In this document: in pieces, positions 1-5,766 of the stretch
Numbering within the stretch: position 1 is the first letter of the stretch
Layout of the letters: every line of letters begins with the position of its first letter
Assembly: GCA_030596245.1 (NCBI GenBank)
Contig: JAUVKN010000093.1
Coordinates: 1-12,781 of the forward strand
Direction: 5' to 3'
Source: Bacteroidia bacterium
Lineage (GTDB): Bacteria; Bacteroidota; Bacteroidia; Bacteroidales; GCA-2748055
DNA: 12,781 nucleotides
Made by a program: the position numbers and the translations under genes
Notes under the pieces: generated by a model
Database searches by the model: none
What the model was told of the DNA's origin: nothing
What the model saw: the letters and a program-made list of their open reading frames with translations, nothing else

Positions 1-2
1 GA

Positions 3-140
3 CAGGCACAACACACATTGAAAAGCACCTGCATCACCGGGATCCTGGAAGCTGAAGCGGCTTACATGATGGAATCTGTAATAAGGTTTATTGATGCCAC
101 GGACGATCTGGTATTTCAGGAAGCGTTTAATAGCTCTTAA
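3..140 (+). CDS. Unrecognised partial ORF (C-terminal end?), strand uncertain
   Basis: An open frame of 45 codons enters from the left window edge and ends at TAA (138-140). Its end reads roughly ILEAEAAYMMESV, then IRFIDATDDLVFQEAF and NSS: acidic and helix-like, resembling the C-terminus of a globular protein. I recognise no family. The codon-aligned antisense frame is also open: from an ATG at 164-162 it reads MLSWVIRALRAIKRF onward on the minus strand and runs off the left edge, so a minus-strand gene start is the competing reading. About two thirds of the plus-frame codons begin with a purine, against about half of the minus-frame codons over the same stretch, which mildly favours the plus strand. 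If real, this gene is convergent with the eno unit. Confidence 0.3.
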   Translation, partial: QAQHTLKSTCITGILEAEAAYMMESVIRFIDATDDLVFQEAFNSS

Positions 141-380
141 AGCCCTTATTACCCAGGATAGCATTGGGCTTACTGAGGAGCAGGAGCTGGTGGAAAAAAT
201 CCCAGACAAAATCCAAAACAAAATCCAAAACAAAATCCTGTGAAAAACCGGCCAGGGTGTCCCAATGACGAAAACAGGAAGAATGCAAACCCTGTCAAAT
301 AAAAGGTATTAACCCCAGGGTAGAACCCTGAACCCAAGTTTCCGATGCAGAGCATTGGGGAATTTAACCATGTTAAGATT
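141..380. other. Intergenic region beyond the eno terminator, no gene supported
   Basis: This stretch lies between the left-edge reading frame and the eno terminator. It holds a 12-bp tandem repeat (206-238), a small palindrome with arms CAGGGT and ACCCTG at 316-330, and two copies of AGCATTGGG (160-168 and 351-359). A minus-strand frame across 170-412 begins inside the terminator hairpin and is low-complexity Phe/Gly/Cys, so it is not credible. A short plus-strand frame (94-243) depends on the tandem repeat for its last third. I see no RNA gene and no convincing promoter. Confidence 0.5.
206..238. repeat. 12-bp tandem repeat, about 2.75 copies
   Basis: The unit ACAAAATCCAAA occurs at 206-217 and 218-229, and its first nine bases again at 230-238. 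The copies are identical, which suggests recent slippage. It lies in non-coding DNA past the eno terminator. No function is evident. Confidence 0.85.
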
Positions 381-409
381 AAAAAAAGGTTGCCTCTTTC
401 GAGACAACC
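381..409 (-). terminator. Intrinsic terminator downstream of eno
   Basis: On the minus strand the arms GGTTGTCTC and GAGGCAACC form a 9-bp stem (one G-U pair) closed by a GAAA tetraloop, followed directly by seven T residues (plus-strand A-run 381-387). It lies about 106 nt past the enolase stop codon. This is a textbook Rho-independent terminator and marks the end of the eno transcript. Confidence 0.93.
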
Positions 410-515
410 CATCCATTTGTTTGTTTTATTATTTGACCGGGTATTTCCTGAACGTGCCTATAAACATTTAGCTTGGCTAAAGGTTTTCAGCACCGAAGGG
501 AACACCCCTGGCAAA

Positions 516-1787
516 TTAATACCCGTAGATTGCGGTACTTCCAAGCTCCTCTTCAATGCGAAGCAACTGGTTGTACTTGGCGATCCTGTCGGAACGGCTC
601 AGTGAACCGGTTTTGATCTGTCCCGAATTGGTAGCCACGGCAATGTCGGCAATGGTAGAATCTTCCGTTTCACCGGAACGGTGTGAAGTAACAGTGGTGT
701 AACCGGCCCTGTGTGCCATTTCAATGGTGTTCAGAGTTTCGGTAAGGGTACCGATCTGATTCACCTTGATCAAAATGGAGTTTGCACATCCCAGTTCTAT
801 CCCCTTTGAAAGATAATCCACGTTGGTAACAAACACATCATCACCAACAAGCTGGCACTTATCTGCGAGTTTCTGGTTCTGGACCACCCATCCGTCCCAA
901 TCCGCTTCATCCATGCCATCTTCAATGGAATCGATGGGATACTTCTCCACCAACTCAGCAAGGTAATCAACCTGCTCTTCAGAATTGCGTTTGGCACCGC
1001 CTTCGCCTTCGAATTTGGAATAGTCGTAGACTCCATTCTCAAAGAATTCGGAAGCTGCACAGTCAATGGCAATGGTTATATCCTTGCCTGGTTTATAGCC
1101 TGCCTGCTCGATAGCTTTCAGGATGCTTTCCAGCGCATCTTCTGTCCCGTTCAGTTTGGGTGCAAAACCACCTTCATCACCTACTGCAGTGCTCAGTCCG
1201 CGTGCTTTCAAAACGCTCTTAAGTGCATGAAAAACTTCGGCACCCATTCTCAATCCTTCTTTAAAACTGGTAGCACCCACGGGTCGGATCATAAACTCCT
1301 GGAATGCAATGGGAGCATCAGAGTGGGATCCTCCATTGATAATATTCATCATGGGGACAGGCAGATGTGTTGCGTTGGTACCACCGATGTAGCGATAAAG
1401 AGGCATGTCGTGGTACATGGCGGCCGCTTTGGCTACTGCCAGAGAAACACCCAGGATGGCATTGGCACCCAATTTACTTTTAGTTTTGGTCCCGTCAAGG
1501 TCCAACATTTTCTGGTCGATGGCCACCTGGTCAAGAGCTTCCATTCCAAGCAGCTCCTCGGCAATGACCTTATTTACATTGTCTACTGCTTTCTGAACAC
1601 CTTTACCCAGGTAACGGTCCTTGTCACCATCCCTGAGTTCCAATGCTTCATTCTCACCTGTGGAGGCTCCCGAAGGAACATCAGCACGACCAATAAATCC
1701 ACTGGCCAGGGTTACTTCCACTTCAACGGTGGGGTTACCACGTGAGTCCAGTATTTCACGTGCATGAATATCAACTATTTGTCCCAT
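516..1787 (-). CDS. eno: Enolase (phosphopyruvate hydratase)
   Basis: Cytoplasmic glycolytic enzyme that interconverts 2-phosphoglycerate and phosphoenolpyruvate with Mg2+. The 423-residue protein is full length for the bacterial family. The N-terminal domain opens with IVDIHAREILDSRGNPTVEVEV and carries the flexible-loop SGASTGENEALELRDGD. The C-terminal barrel has the expected active-site positions: His155 (GGSHSDAP), Glu205 (VGDEGGFAPK), Asp242, Glu289 (SIEDGMDEADWDGW), Asp316/317 (VGDDVFVTN), Lys341 (ILIKVNQIGT), His369 and SHRSGETED. The ATG is preceded by an A/T-rich leader with no Shine-Dalgarno sequence. The gene is separated from rplQ by 235 nt containing a strong terminator and is followed by its own terminator, so it is probably an independent unit. 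No confident promoter motif could be picked in 1788-1905. Nothing in the sequence suggests loss of activity. Confidence 0.98.
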   Translation of the reverse strand: MGQIVDIHAREILDSRGNPTVEVEVTLASGFIGRADVPSGASTGENEALELRDGDKDRYLGKGVQKAVDNVNKVIAEELLGMEALDQVAIDQKMLDLDGTKTKSKLGANAILGVSLAVAKAAAMYHDMPLYRYIGGTNATHLPVPMMNIINGGSHSDAPIAFQEFMIRPVGATSFKEGLRMGAEVFHALKSVLKARGLSTAVGDEGGFAPKLNGTEDALESILKAIEQAGYKPGKDITIAIDCAASEFFENGVYDYSKFEGEGGAKRNSEEQVDYLAELVEKYPIDSIEDGMDEADWDGWVVQNQKLADKCQLVGDDVFVTNVDYLSKGIELGCANSILIKVNQIGTLTETLNTIEMAHRAGYTTVTSHRSGETEDSTIADIAVATNSGQIKTGSLSRSDRIAKYNQLLRIEEELGSTAIYGY

Positions 1788-1905
1788 AATAATTAAATTT
1801 TATTAGTTTATTATACCTGTTTTTTTGAGGGATGTTTTATAAACAAACTGGGATTTTTTGGTGGAACCAAATAACCACTTTGTGTTAAAATATCCCGATA
1901 AAATC
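1788..1905 (-). promoter_or_regulatory. Presumed promoter/leader region of eno
   Basis: These 118 nt lie between the rplQ terminator and the eno ATG and should hold the eno promoter, because upstream transcription is expected to stop at the terminator. The minus strand is A/T-rich and contains a TATAAT sequence (plus-strand ATTATA around 1809-1814) about 25 nt before the ATG. I find neither a well-spaced upstream element nor a clear copy of the Bacteroidota TAnnTTTG box, so no exact promoter is called. Confidence 0.35.
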
Positions 1906-1944
1906 AAAAAAAAAAGGGATAAAGCATGTTAACTACTTTATCCC
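1906..1944 (-). terminator. Strong intrinsic terminator after rplQ
   Basis: On the minus strand the arms GGGATAAAG and CTTTATCCC form a perfect 9-bp stem with an 11-nt loop, followed immediately by ten T residues (plus-strand A-run 1906-1915). It ends about 80-115 nt past the rplQ stop and should terminate the long ribosomal-protein transcript before eno. Confidence 0.93.
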
Positions 1945-1997
1945 CAGTGTATTTAAGAAGATGTCACGTTTATTTTTTTATGAACTATTCTCGATGA

Positions 1998-2019
1998 TTA
2001 TCGCGGCCTGCCGCGATAA
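1998..2019 (-). repeat. Perfect inverted repeat just past the rplQ stop
   Basis: The arms TTATCGCGG (1998-2006) and CCGCGATAA (2011-2019) are perfectly complementary with a 4-nt spacer. In RNA this forms a GC-rich hairpin beginning 3 nt after the rplQ TGA. No T-run follows on either strand at this site, so it is not a canonical terminator. It may protect the 3' end of the transcript, act as a processing site, or work in tandem with the terminator at 1906-1944. Confidence 0.8.
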
Positions 2020-2022
2020 GAG

Positions 2023-2838
2023 TCAATCTTTCTTGTCTTCTGGCTTTTGTTCTTCAGCAGCCTCTTCGTTTGCTTCTGGCTTTTCTTCTTCAACTTCTTC
2101 TGCTGGCGCTTCAGCGTTCTTCGCTTCGCTCAGGTCCTTCGGTTGGGCCTCTTCGACAGGTGTCTCAGCAGGAGGTTCTTCGGCTTGCGCCTCAGTTCCT
2201 TCGGTGTCAACCTCTGCAACAGGCTCTTCTACTACCTCCTCCACAGCAGCCTCAGCAGCTGGCTCCTCAACAACAACTTCCTCGACAACTTCCTCAGCAA
2301 CTTCTTCTGCAGCCTCTTCTACGGCGGTATCTTCAACTGCAGCTTCTTCCGTAGCAACGGGCGCTTCAGCAATCTCTGTTGCAACAGTGGTTTCTTCTGC
2401 AACAGCTTTGGGTTTGCTTGAGCCACGACGACGACGGGAAGATGATTTCTTGGAATCGACTTTTTCCGCCAGCAGGATCTCGTTGAAGTCAACCAGCTCG
2501 ATCATACACATGTCGGCGTTGTCACCCAGCCTGTTACCCAACTTGATGATGCGCGTATATCCACCCGGACGGTCAGCTACCTTGGAGGCCACATCACGGA
2601 AAAGTTCGGATACGGCTTCCTTGTCCTGCAGGTAACTAAATACAACCCTGCGGGAATGGGTTGAATCGTCCTTGGATCTTGTAATCAAAGGCTCAATATA
2701 CCTTTTGAGTGCCTTTGCCTTGGCGGTGGTTGTTTCAATCCGCTTGTGCATGATCAGTGAAGAAGCCATATTTGATAACATGGCCTTCCTGTGCGCCGTC
2801 TTCCTCCCTAGATGATTAAAATTCTTCTTATGTCTCAT
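2023..2838 (-). CDS. rplQ: 50S ribosomal protein L17 with long acidic C-terminal tail
   Basis: Large-subunit protein near the peptide exit region. Residues 1-125 are the conserved L17 core: MRHKKNFNHLGRKTAHRKAM, then MHKRIETTTAKAKALKRYIEPLI in pieces, SRRVVFSYLQDKEAV and GGYTRIIKLGNRLGDNADM. After the core comes a short basic linker (about 129-144, with SSSRRRRGSSKPK), then about 125 residues of Glu/Ala/Val/Pro low-complexity sequence ending in KPEDKKD. The total of 271 residues is more than twice the E. coli protein (about 127). Tails on L17 are known in Bacteroidota, and this one looks long. The tail is in frame with the core and ends at a hairpin 3 nt past the stop, so it is not a frameshift artefact. 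Its function is unknown; it is probably disordered. rpoA lies 5 nt upstream. Confidence 0.97.
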   Translation of the reverse strand: MRHKKNFNHLGRKTAHRKAMLSNMASSLIMHKRIETTTAKAKALKRYIEPLITRSKDDSTHSRRVVFSYLQDKEAVSELFRDVASKVADRPGGYTRIIKLGNRLGDNADMCMIELVDFNEILLAEKVDSKKSSSRRRRGSSKPKAVAEETTVATEIAEAPVATEEAAVEDTAVEEAAEEVAEEVVEEVVVEEPAAEAAVEEVVEEPVAEVDTEGTEAQAEEPPAETPVEEAQPKDLSEAKNAEAPAEEVEEEKPEANEEAAEEQKPEDKKD

Positions 2839-2843
2839 TGCAA

Positions 2844-3836
2844 TTAATCCTTGTCCAGTTTGTATTTACTTGTGTCCATCCCGAAAGTAAGGTTCATATT
2901 GGTCAGCAACTCTTCCAGTTCGGTGAGAGACTTCTTACCAAAGTTCCTGAATTTCAACAGGTCGTTCTTATTAAACTTCACCAGGTCACCCAGGGTCTCT
3001 ACTTCAGCAGCCTTGAGGCAATTGAGAGCCCTTACGGAAAGATCCAGGTCAACCAATTTGGCTTTCAGCAACTGGCGCATATGCAGCACCTCTTCATCGA
3101 ACTCCTCATTGGCAAACTTCTCATCGGTATCGAGGGTGATCTTCTCATCGGAGAAGAGCATGAAATGATAGATGAGGATCTTTGCAGCTTCCTTCAACGC
3201 TTCCTTGGGATGAATGGATCCGTCGGTTTCGATTTCAAAGACCAGTTTTTCGTAGTCAGTCTTCTGCTCAACACGGTAGTTCTCAATGTCATACCTCACA
3301 TTCTTGATGGGGGTAAAGATTGAATCCACAGCGATGAGCCCGAATTCAGCCTCGGCTGGTTTGTTCTCATCGGCGGGTACATAACCACGACCCTTGTTGA
3401 TGGAGACCTCCAACTGGAGCTTCACATCCGGTTCCATGCGGCAGATTACCAGTTCGGGATTCAACACTTTGAATCCACTGAGAAAACGCTGCAGGTCACC
3501 TGCTTTGAACTCATCCTGACCTGTGATTGTACAGATGATCTTCTCATCGTTCACATCTTCGATCTGCTTTTTAAAGCGGACCTGCTTCAGGTTCAGTATA
3601 ATGTCTGTAAGGTCCTCGATAACACCGGTTACAGTGGAAAACTCGTGCTCGACCCCGTCGATCTTAATGTTGGTGATGGCAAACCCTTCAAGTGAAGAGA
3701 GCAGGATGCGCCTCAGGGCGTTTCCCACGGTTATACCATAACCTGGTTCCAGGGGACGAAACTCAAATTTACCATACCTGTCATCGGCATCGAGCATGAT
3801 GACCTTATCTGGTTTTTGAAAAGCTAAAATGGCCAT
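2844..3836 (-). CDS. rpoA: DNA-directed RNA polymerase subunit alpha
   Basis: Alpha dimerises and nucleates assembly of RNA polymerase; its C-terminal domain contacts upstream promoter DNA and activators. The 330-residue protein has the complete two-domain layout. The N-terminal domain (about 1-235) contains FRPLEPGYGITVGNALRR and ILLSSLEG near its start, the dimerisation and beta-contact region. The C-terminal domain (about 255-320) contains SVRALNCLKAAEVETLGDLV, where Arg269, Asn272 and Cys273 align with the E. coli DNA-contact residues Arg265, Asn268 and Cys269, followed by FRNFGKKSLTELEELL. The start is ATG after an A/T-rich leader. It sits between rpsD (18 nt) and rplQ (5 nt), the standard alpha-operon order. 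Confidence 0.99.
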   Translation of the reverse strand: MAILAFQKPDKVIMLDADDRYGKFEFRPLEPGYGITVGNALRRILLSSLEGFAITNIKIDGVEHEFSTVTGVIEDLTDIILNLKQVRFKKQIEDVNDEKIICTITGQDEFKAGDLQRFLSGFKVLNPELVICRMEPDVKLQLEVSINKGRGYVPADENKPAEAEFGLIAVDSIFTPIKNVRYDIENYRVEQKTDYEKLVFEIETDGSIHPKEALKEAAKILIYHFMLFSDEKITLDTDEKFANEEFDEEVLHMRQLLKAKLVDLDLSVRALNCLKAAEVETLGDLVKFNKNDLLKFRNFGKKSLTELEELLTNMNLTFGMDTSKYKLDKD

Positions 3837-3854
3837 AATAAGAATGTGGTTATA

Positions 3855-4463
3855 TTATTTTGAATAAAGTTCAACGATGAGCTGCTCCTTAATGTTCTCG
3901 GGGATCTCTTCCCGCTCGGGACGGTTTAGGAATTTTCCTGTCATGGATGCCTCATCAAATTCAAGCCATGATGAAGATCCGTACCTGGCAGTGGAGAGTG
4001 AATCGGTGATTGTCTCCAGAGATTTTGAACGCTCCCTAACACCTACAGCGTCGCCAGGTTTAAGTGTATAAGAGGGGATATTTACAATCTCACCATTGAC
4101 GGTGATGTGTCTGTGGGTAACAAGCTGACGAGCACCTGCACGTGTGGGTGAAAATCCCAGCCTGTATGCCACATTGTCAAGCCTCGATTCCAGCAACTGA
4201 AGGAGTACCTCGCCGGTCACTCCCTTACTTCTGGAAGCCTTGTCAAACATATTCCTGAACTGCTTTTCCAACACACCATATGTATACTTGGCCTTTTGCT
4301 TCTCTTTCAGCTGAATGCCATATTCTGAAGCCTTACGTCTCCTTTTGTTGTTCCCGTGCATTCCGGGAGGATAATTCTTTTTCTCAAAAGATTTGTCAGT
4401 CCCAAATATGGGATCCGCAAATTTACGCGCAATCTTGGTTCTTGGACCTCTATATCTTGCCAT
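3855..4463 (-). CDS. rpsD: 30S ribosomal protein S4
   Basis: Primary 16S rRNA-binding protein that nucleates small-subunit assembly and in many bacteria represses its own operon. At 202 residues it is close to the usual length. The N-terminal part begins MARYRGPRTKIARKF and continues with NYPPGMHGNNKRRRKASEYG. There is no cysteine cluster, so this is the zinc-free form. The S4 RNA-binding domain (about 92-155) includes RLDNVAYRLGFSPTRAGARQ and VTHRHITVNGEIVNIPSY. The C-terminal end is EEIPENIKEQLIVELYSK. rpsK lies 26 nt upstream and rpoA 18 nt downstream. Autoregulation is possible by family analogy, but I did not identify an S4 operator. Confidence 0.99.
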   Translation of the reverse strand: MARYRGPRTKIARKFADPIFGTDKSFEKKNYPPGMHGNNKRRRKASEYGIQLKEKQKAKYTYGVLEKQFRNMFDKASRSKGVTGEVLLQLLESRLDNVAYRLGFSPTRAGARQLVTHRHITVNGEIVNIPSYTLKPGDAVGVRERSKSLETITDSLSTARYGSSSWLEFDEASMTGKFLNRPEREEIPENIKEQLIVELYSK

Positions 4464-4489
4464 CTATTTATCTTGTTAATTGTTTCTAT

Positions 4490-4879
4490 TTATACCCTGC
4501 GCCTTTTGGCTGGTCGACAACCGTTGTGTGGCAACGGGGTTACATCCATGATCTCGGTAACTTCAATGCCGGAAGCATGAATGTTACGGATGGCTGATTC
4601 CCTGCCAGATCCGGGTCCTTTTACAAAAACTTTCACCTTCCTCAGTCCAAGGTCGTATGCTACCTTGGCACAATTCTGTGCAGCCTGTTGAGCTGCATAG
4701 GGAGTGTTCTTCTTTGAACCCCTGAATCCCATTTTTCCGGATGAGGCCCATGAGATCACCTGTCCCTGATTGTTGGTCAGGGAGATGATGATATTATTAA
4801 AGGAGGCATGAATGTGTGCCTGTCCTATAGCTTCAACTTTAACTGTTCGTTTTTTTGACGATCCTGTCTTCTTAGCCAT
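4490..4879 (-). CDS. rpsK: 30S ribosomal protein S11
   Basis: Component of the small-subunit platform, contacting 16S rRNA near the mRNA exit and the E site. The 129 residues match the family length. Diagnostic segments are GQAHIHASFNNIIISLTNNQ, ISWASSGKMGFRGSKKNTPY, the glycine-rich VKGPGSGRESAIR, and the C-terminal DVTPLPHNGCRPAKRRRV. A basic N-terminal stretch (AKKTGSSKKRTVK) is normal for the group. Spacing is 13 nt from rpsM and 26 nt to rpsD. Confidence 0.99.
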   Translation of the reverse strand: MAKKTGSSKKRTVKVEAIGQAHIHASFNNIIISLTNNQGQVISWASSGKMGFRGSKKNTPYAAQQAAQNCAKVAYDLGLRKVKVFVKGPGSGRESAIRNIHASGIEVTEIMDVTPLPHNGCRPAKRRRV

Positions 4880-4892
4880 AACCTCTTAACTC

Positions 4893-5270
4893 TTATTTGG
4901 TTGCTTTCTTCTTATTTGCTACTGTCTTTCTCCTTCCCTTACGGGTACGGGCATTGTTTTTTGTACTCTGTCCGCGTGTGGGAAGACCAATACGGTGACG
5001 GATACCACGATATGAACCGATATCCATCAATCGCTTGATATTCAGCTGAATGGAGGACCTAAGTTCACCTTCAACCTTGTAGTTTTCGTTCACAGCTTTC
5101 CTGATGCCCGCTATCTGGTCATCATTCCAATCTTTTACTTTGATATTGCGATCAACACCTGCAGTATCAAGTATTTTCTGAGCAGAACTGCGTCCAATGC
5201 CATAAATGTAAGTCAGACTTACTTCGCCTCTTTTGTTTTTGGGCAGATCAACACCAACTATTCTAGCCAT
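4893..5270 (-). CDS. rpsM: 30S ribosomal protein S13
   Basis: Head protein of the small subunit, bridging to the 50S subunit and contacting P-site tRNA through its C-terminal tail. It is 125 residues, slightly longer than in E. coli. The N-terminal helix-two-turn-helix is recognisable from MARIVGVDLPKNKRGEVSLT and YIYGIGRSSAQKIL. The conserved core SYRGIRHRIGLPTRGQSTKN is followed by ARTRKGRRKTVANKKKATK, the highly basic tRNA-contacting tail. rpmJ is 32 nt upstream and rpsK 13 nt downstream. Confidence 0.99.
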   Translation of the reverse strand: MARIVGVDLPKNKRGEVSLTYIYGIGRSSAQKILDTAGVDRNIKVKDWNDDQIAGIRKAVNENYKVEGELRSSIQLNIKRLMDIGSYRGIRHRIGLPTRGQSTKNNARTRKGRRKTVANKKKATK

Positions 5271-5302
5271 AATGCTTCTAATTATTTTTTATAAAATAAA
5301 CT

Positions 5303-5419
5303 CTATCCCTGACGCTGCTTGAACTTGGGATTCTTCTTGTTAATTACGTACAAGCGTCCCTTCCTTCTAACGATTTTGCAATCGGAACTGCGCTTTTTTA
5401 CAGATGCTCTTACTTTCAT
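5303..5419 (-). CDS. rpmJ: 50S ribosomal protein L36, zinc-independent form
   Basis: Small 23S rRNA-binding protein of 38 residues. It begins MKVRASVKKRSSDCKIVRR and continues KGRLYVINKKNPKFKQRQG to a TAG stop. Zinc-type L36 has a CxxC...C...H finger. Here only one cysteine (Cys14) remains: position 11 is Ser, position 27 is Asn and the histidine position is not His. This is therefore the C-minus paralogue type, which does not need zinc and is usual in Bacteroidota. It lies at the start of the alpha-operon part, 128 nt after infA across a repeat-rich spacer and 32 nt before rpsM. Confidence 0.97.
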   Translation of the reverse strand: MKVRASVKKRSSDCKIVRRKGRLYVINKKNPKFKQRQG

Positions 5420-5445
5420 GTGTACTTATTTATTTCATTTGCCAC

Positions 5446-5478
5446 ATGAACCGAGTGATTTTAAATCGCTCGGTTCAT
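5446..5478 (-). repeat. 33-bp inverted repeat in the infA-rpmJ spacer
   Basis: The plus-strand arms ATGAACCGAGTGATTT (5446-5461) and AAATCGCTCGGTTCAT (5463-5478) are complementary at 15 of 16 positions. In the minus-strand transcript the odd pair is C-A; in a plus-strand transcript it would be G-U. No T-run follows, so this is not an intrinsic terminator. It sits 27 nt upstream of the rpmJ ATG and could be an RNA-processing, stability or attenuation element, or an operator-like DNA site. Confidence 0.85.
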
Positions 5479-5492
5479 AACTTATATATTTT

Positions 5493-5541
5493 CCACTAAC
5501 CACTAACTACTAACCACTAACCATTAACCATTAACTACTAA
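5493..5541. repeat. Heptamer tandem array, 7 units of 7 bp
   Basis: Seven contiguous 7-bp units follow the pattern CYAYTAA on the plus strand (CCACTAA three times, CTACTAA twice, CCATTAA twice). In the operon orientation this reads as TTAGTGG-like units. The array begins just past the infA stop and fills much of the spacer before the inverted repeat at 5446-5478. Unit length and phase are exact, so it is not random A/T richness. Confidence 0.92.
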
Positions 5542-5547
5542 CAGGTA

Positions 5548-5766
5548 CTACTTGTACCTAAATGAAATCCTCCCTTTGGTCAGGTCGTAAGGAGACATTT
5601 CAACTTTTACCCGGTCGCCCGGTAACAACTTTATGTAATGCATTCTCATTTTCCCCGAAATATGAGCTGTAATAATGTGTCCATTTTCCAGCTCCACCCG
5701 GAACATTGCATTTGATAATGCTTCGGTAATTACACCGTCCTGTTCAATTGAAGACTGCTTTGCCAT
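5548..5766 (-). CDS. infA: Translation initiation factor IF-1
   Basis: Single OB-fold (S1-like) protein that binds the ribosomal A site during initiation with IF-2 and IF-3. The 72 residues match the bacterial length exactly. Motifs include MAKQSSIEQDGVITEALSNA, MFRVELENGHIITAHISGKM and the C-terminal PGDRVKVEMSPYDLTKGRI followed by SFRYK. Its ATG directly abuts the map stop codon with no intervening base, which suggests translational coupling. A repeat-rich 128-nt spacer follows before rpmJ. Confidence 0.98.
   Translation of the reverse strand: MAKQSSIEQDGVITEALSNAMFRVELENGHIITAHISGKMRMHYIKLLPGDRVKVEMSPYDLTKGRISFRYK

Noticed and set aside
94..243. Short plus-strand frame starting MPRTIWYFRKRL
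   Set aside because: About 49 codons, overlapping the better left-edge frame and ending in the tandem repeat (KIQNKIQNKIL); no leader or family support.
170..412. 80-codon minus-strand frame ending in a Phe/Gly/Cys-rich tail
   Set aside because: It starts inside the eno terminator hairpin, and its tail is just the translation of the 12-bp tandem repeat; not credible as a gene.
1227..1745. 172-codon plus-strand open frame opposite enolase
   Set aside because: Antisense to a highly conserved enolase coding sequence; the translation shows no recognisable domain.
1961..2635. 224-codon Ser/Ala/Thr-rich open frame on the plus strand
   Set aside because: It is the antisense shadow of the Glu/Ala-rich L17 tail, whose codon composition leaves the opposite strand free of stops; the low-complexity product has no family features.
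5446..5478. Inverted repeat as an intrinsic terminator for infA
   Set aside because: No T-run follows the stem on either strand, and the essential rpmJ-rplQ genes lie just downstream without an obvious promoter.
5493..5541. Possible CRISPR array at the heptamer repeats
   Set aside because: The units are 7 bp and contiguous with no spacers, and no cas genes are nearby; this is a simple tandem repeat.
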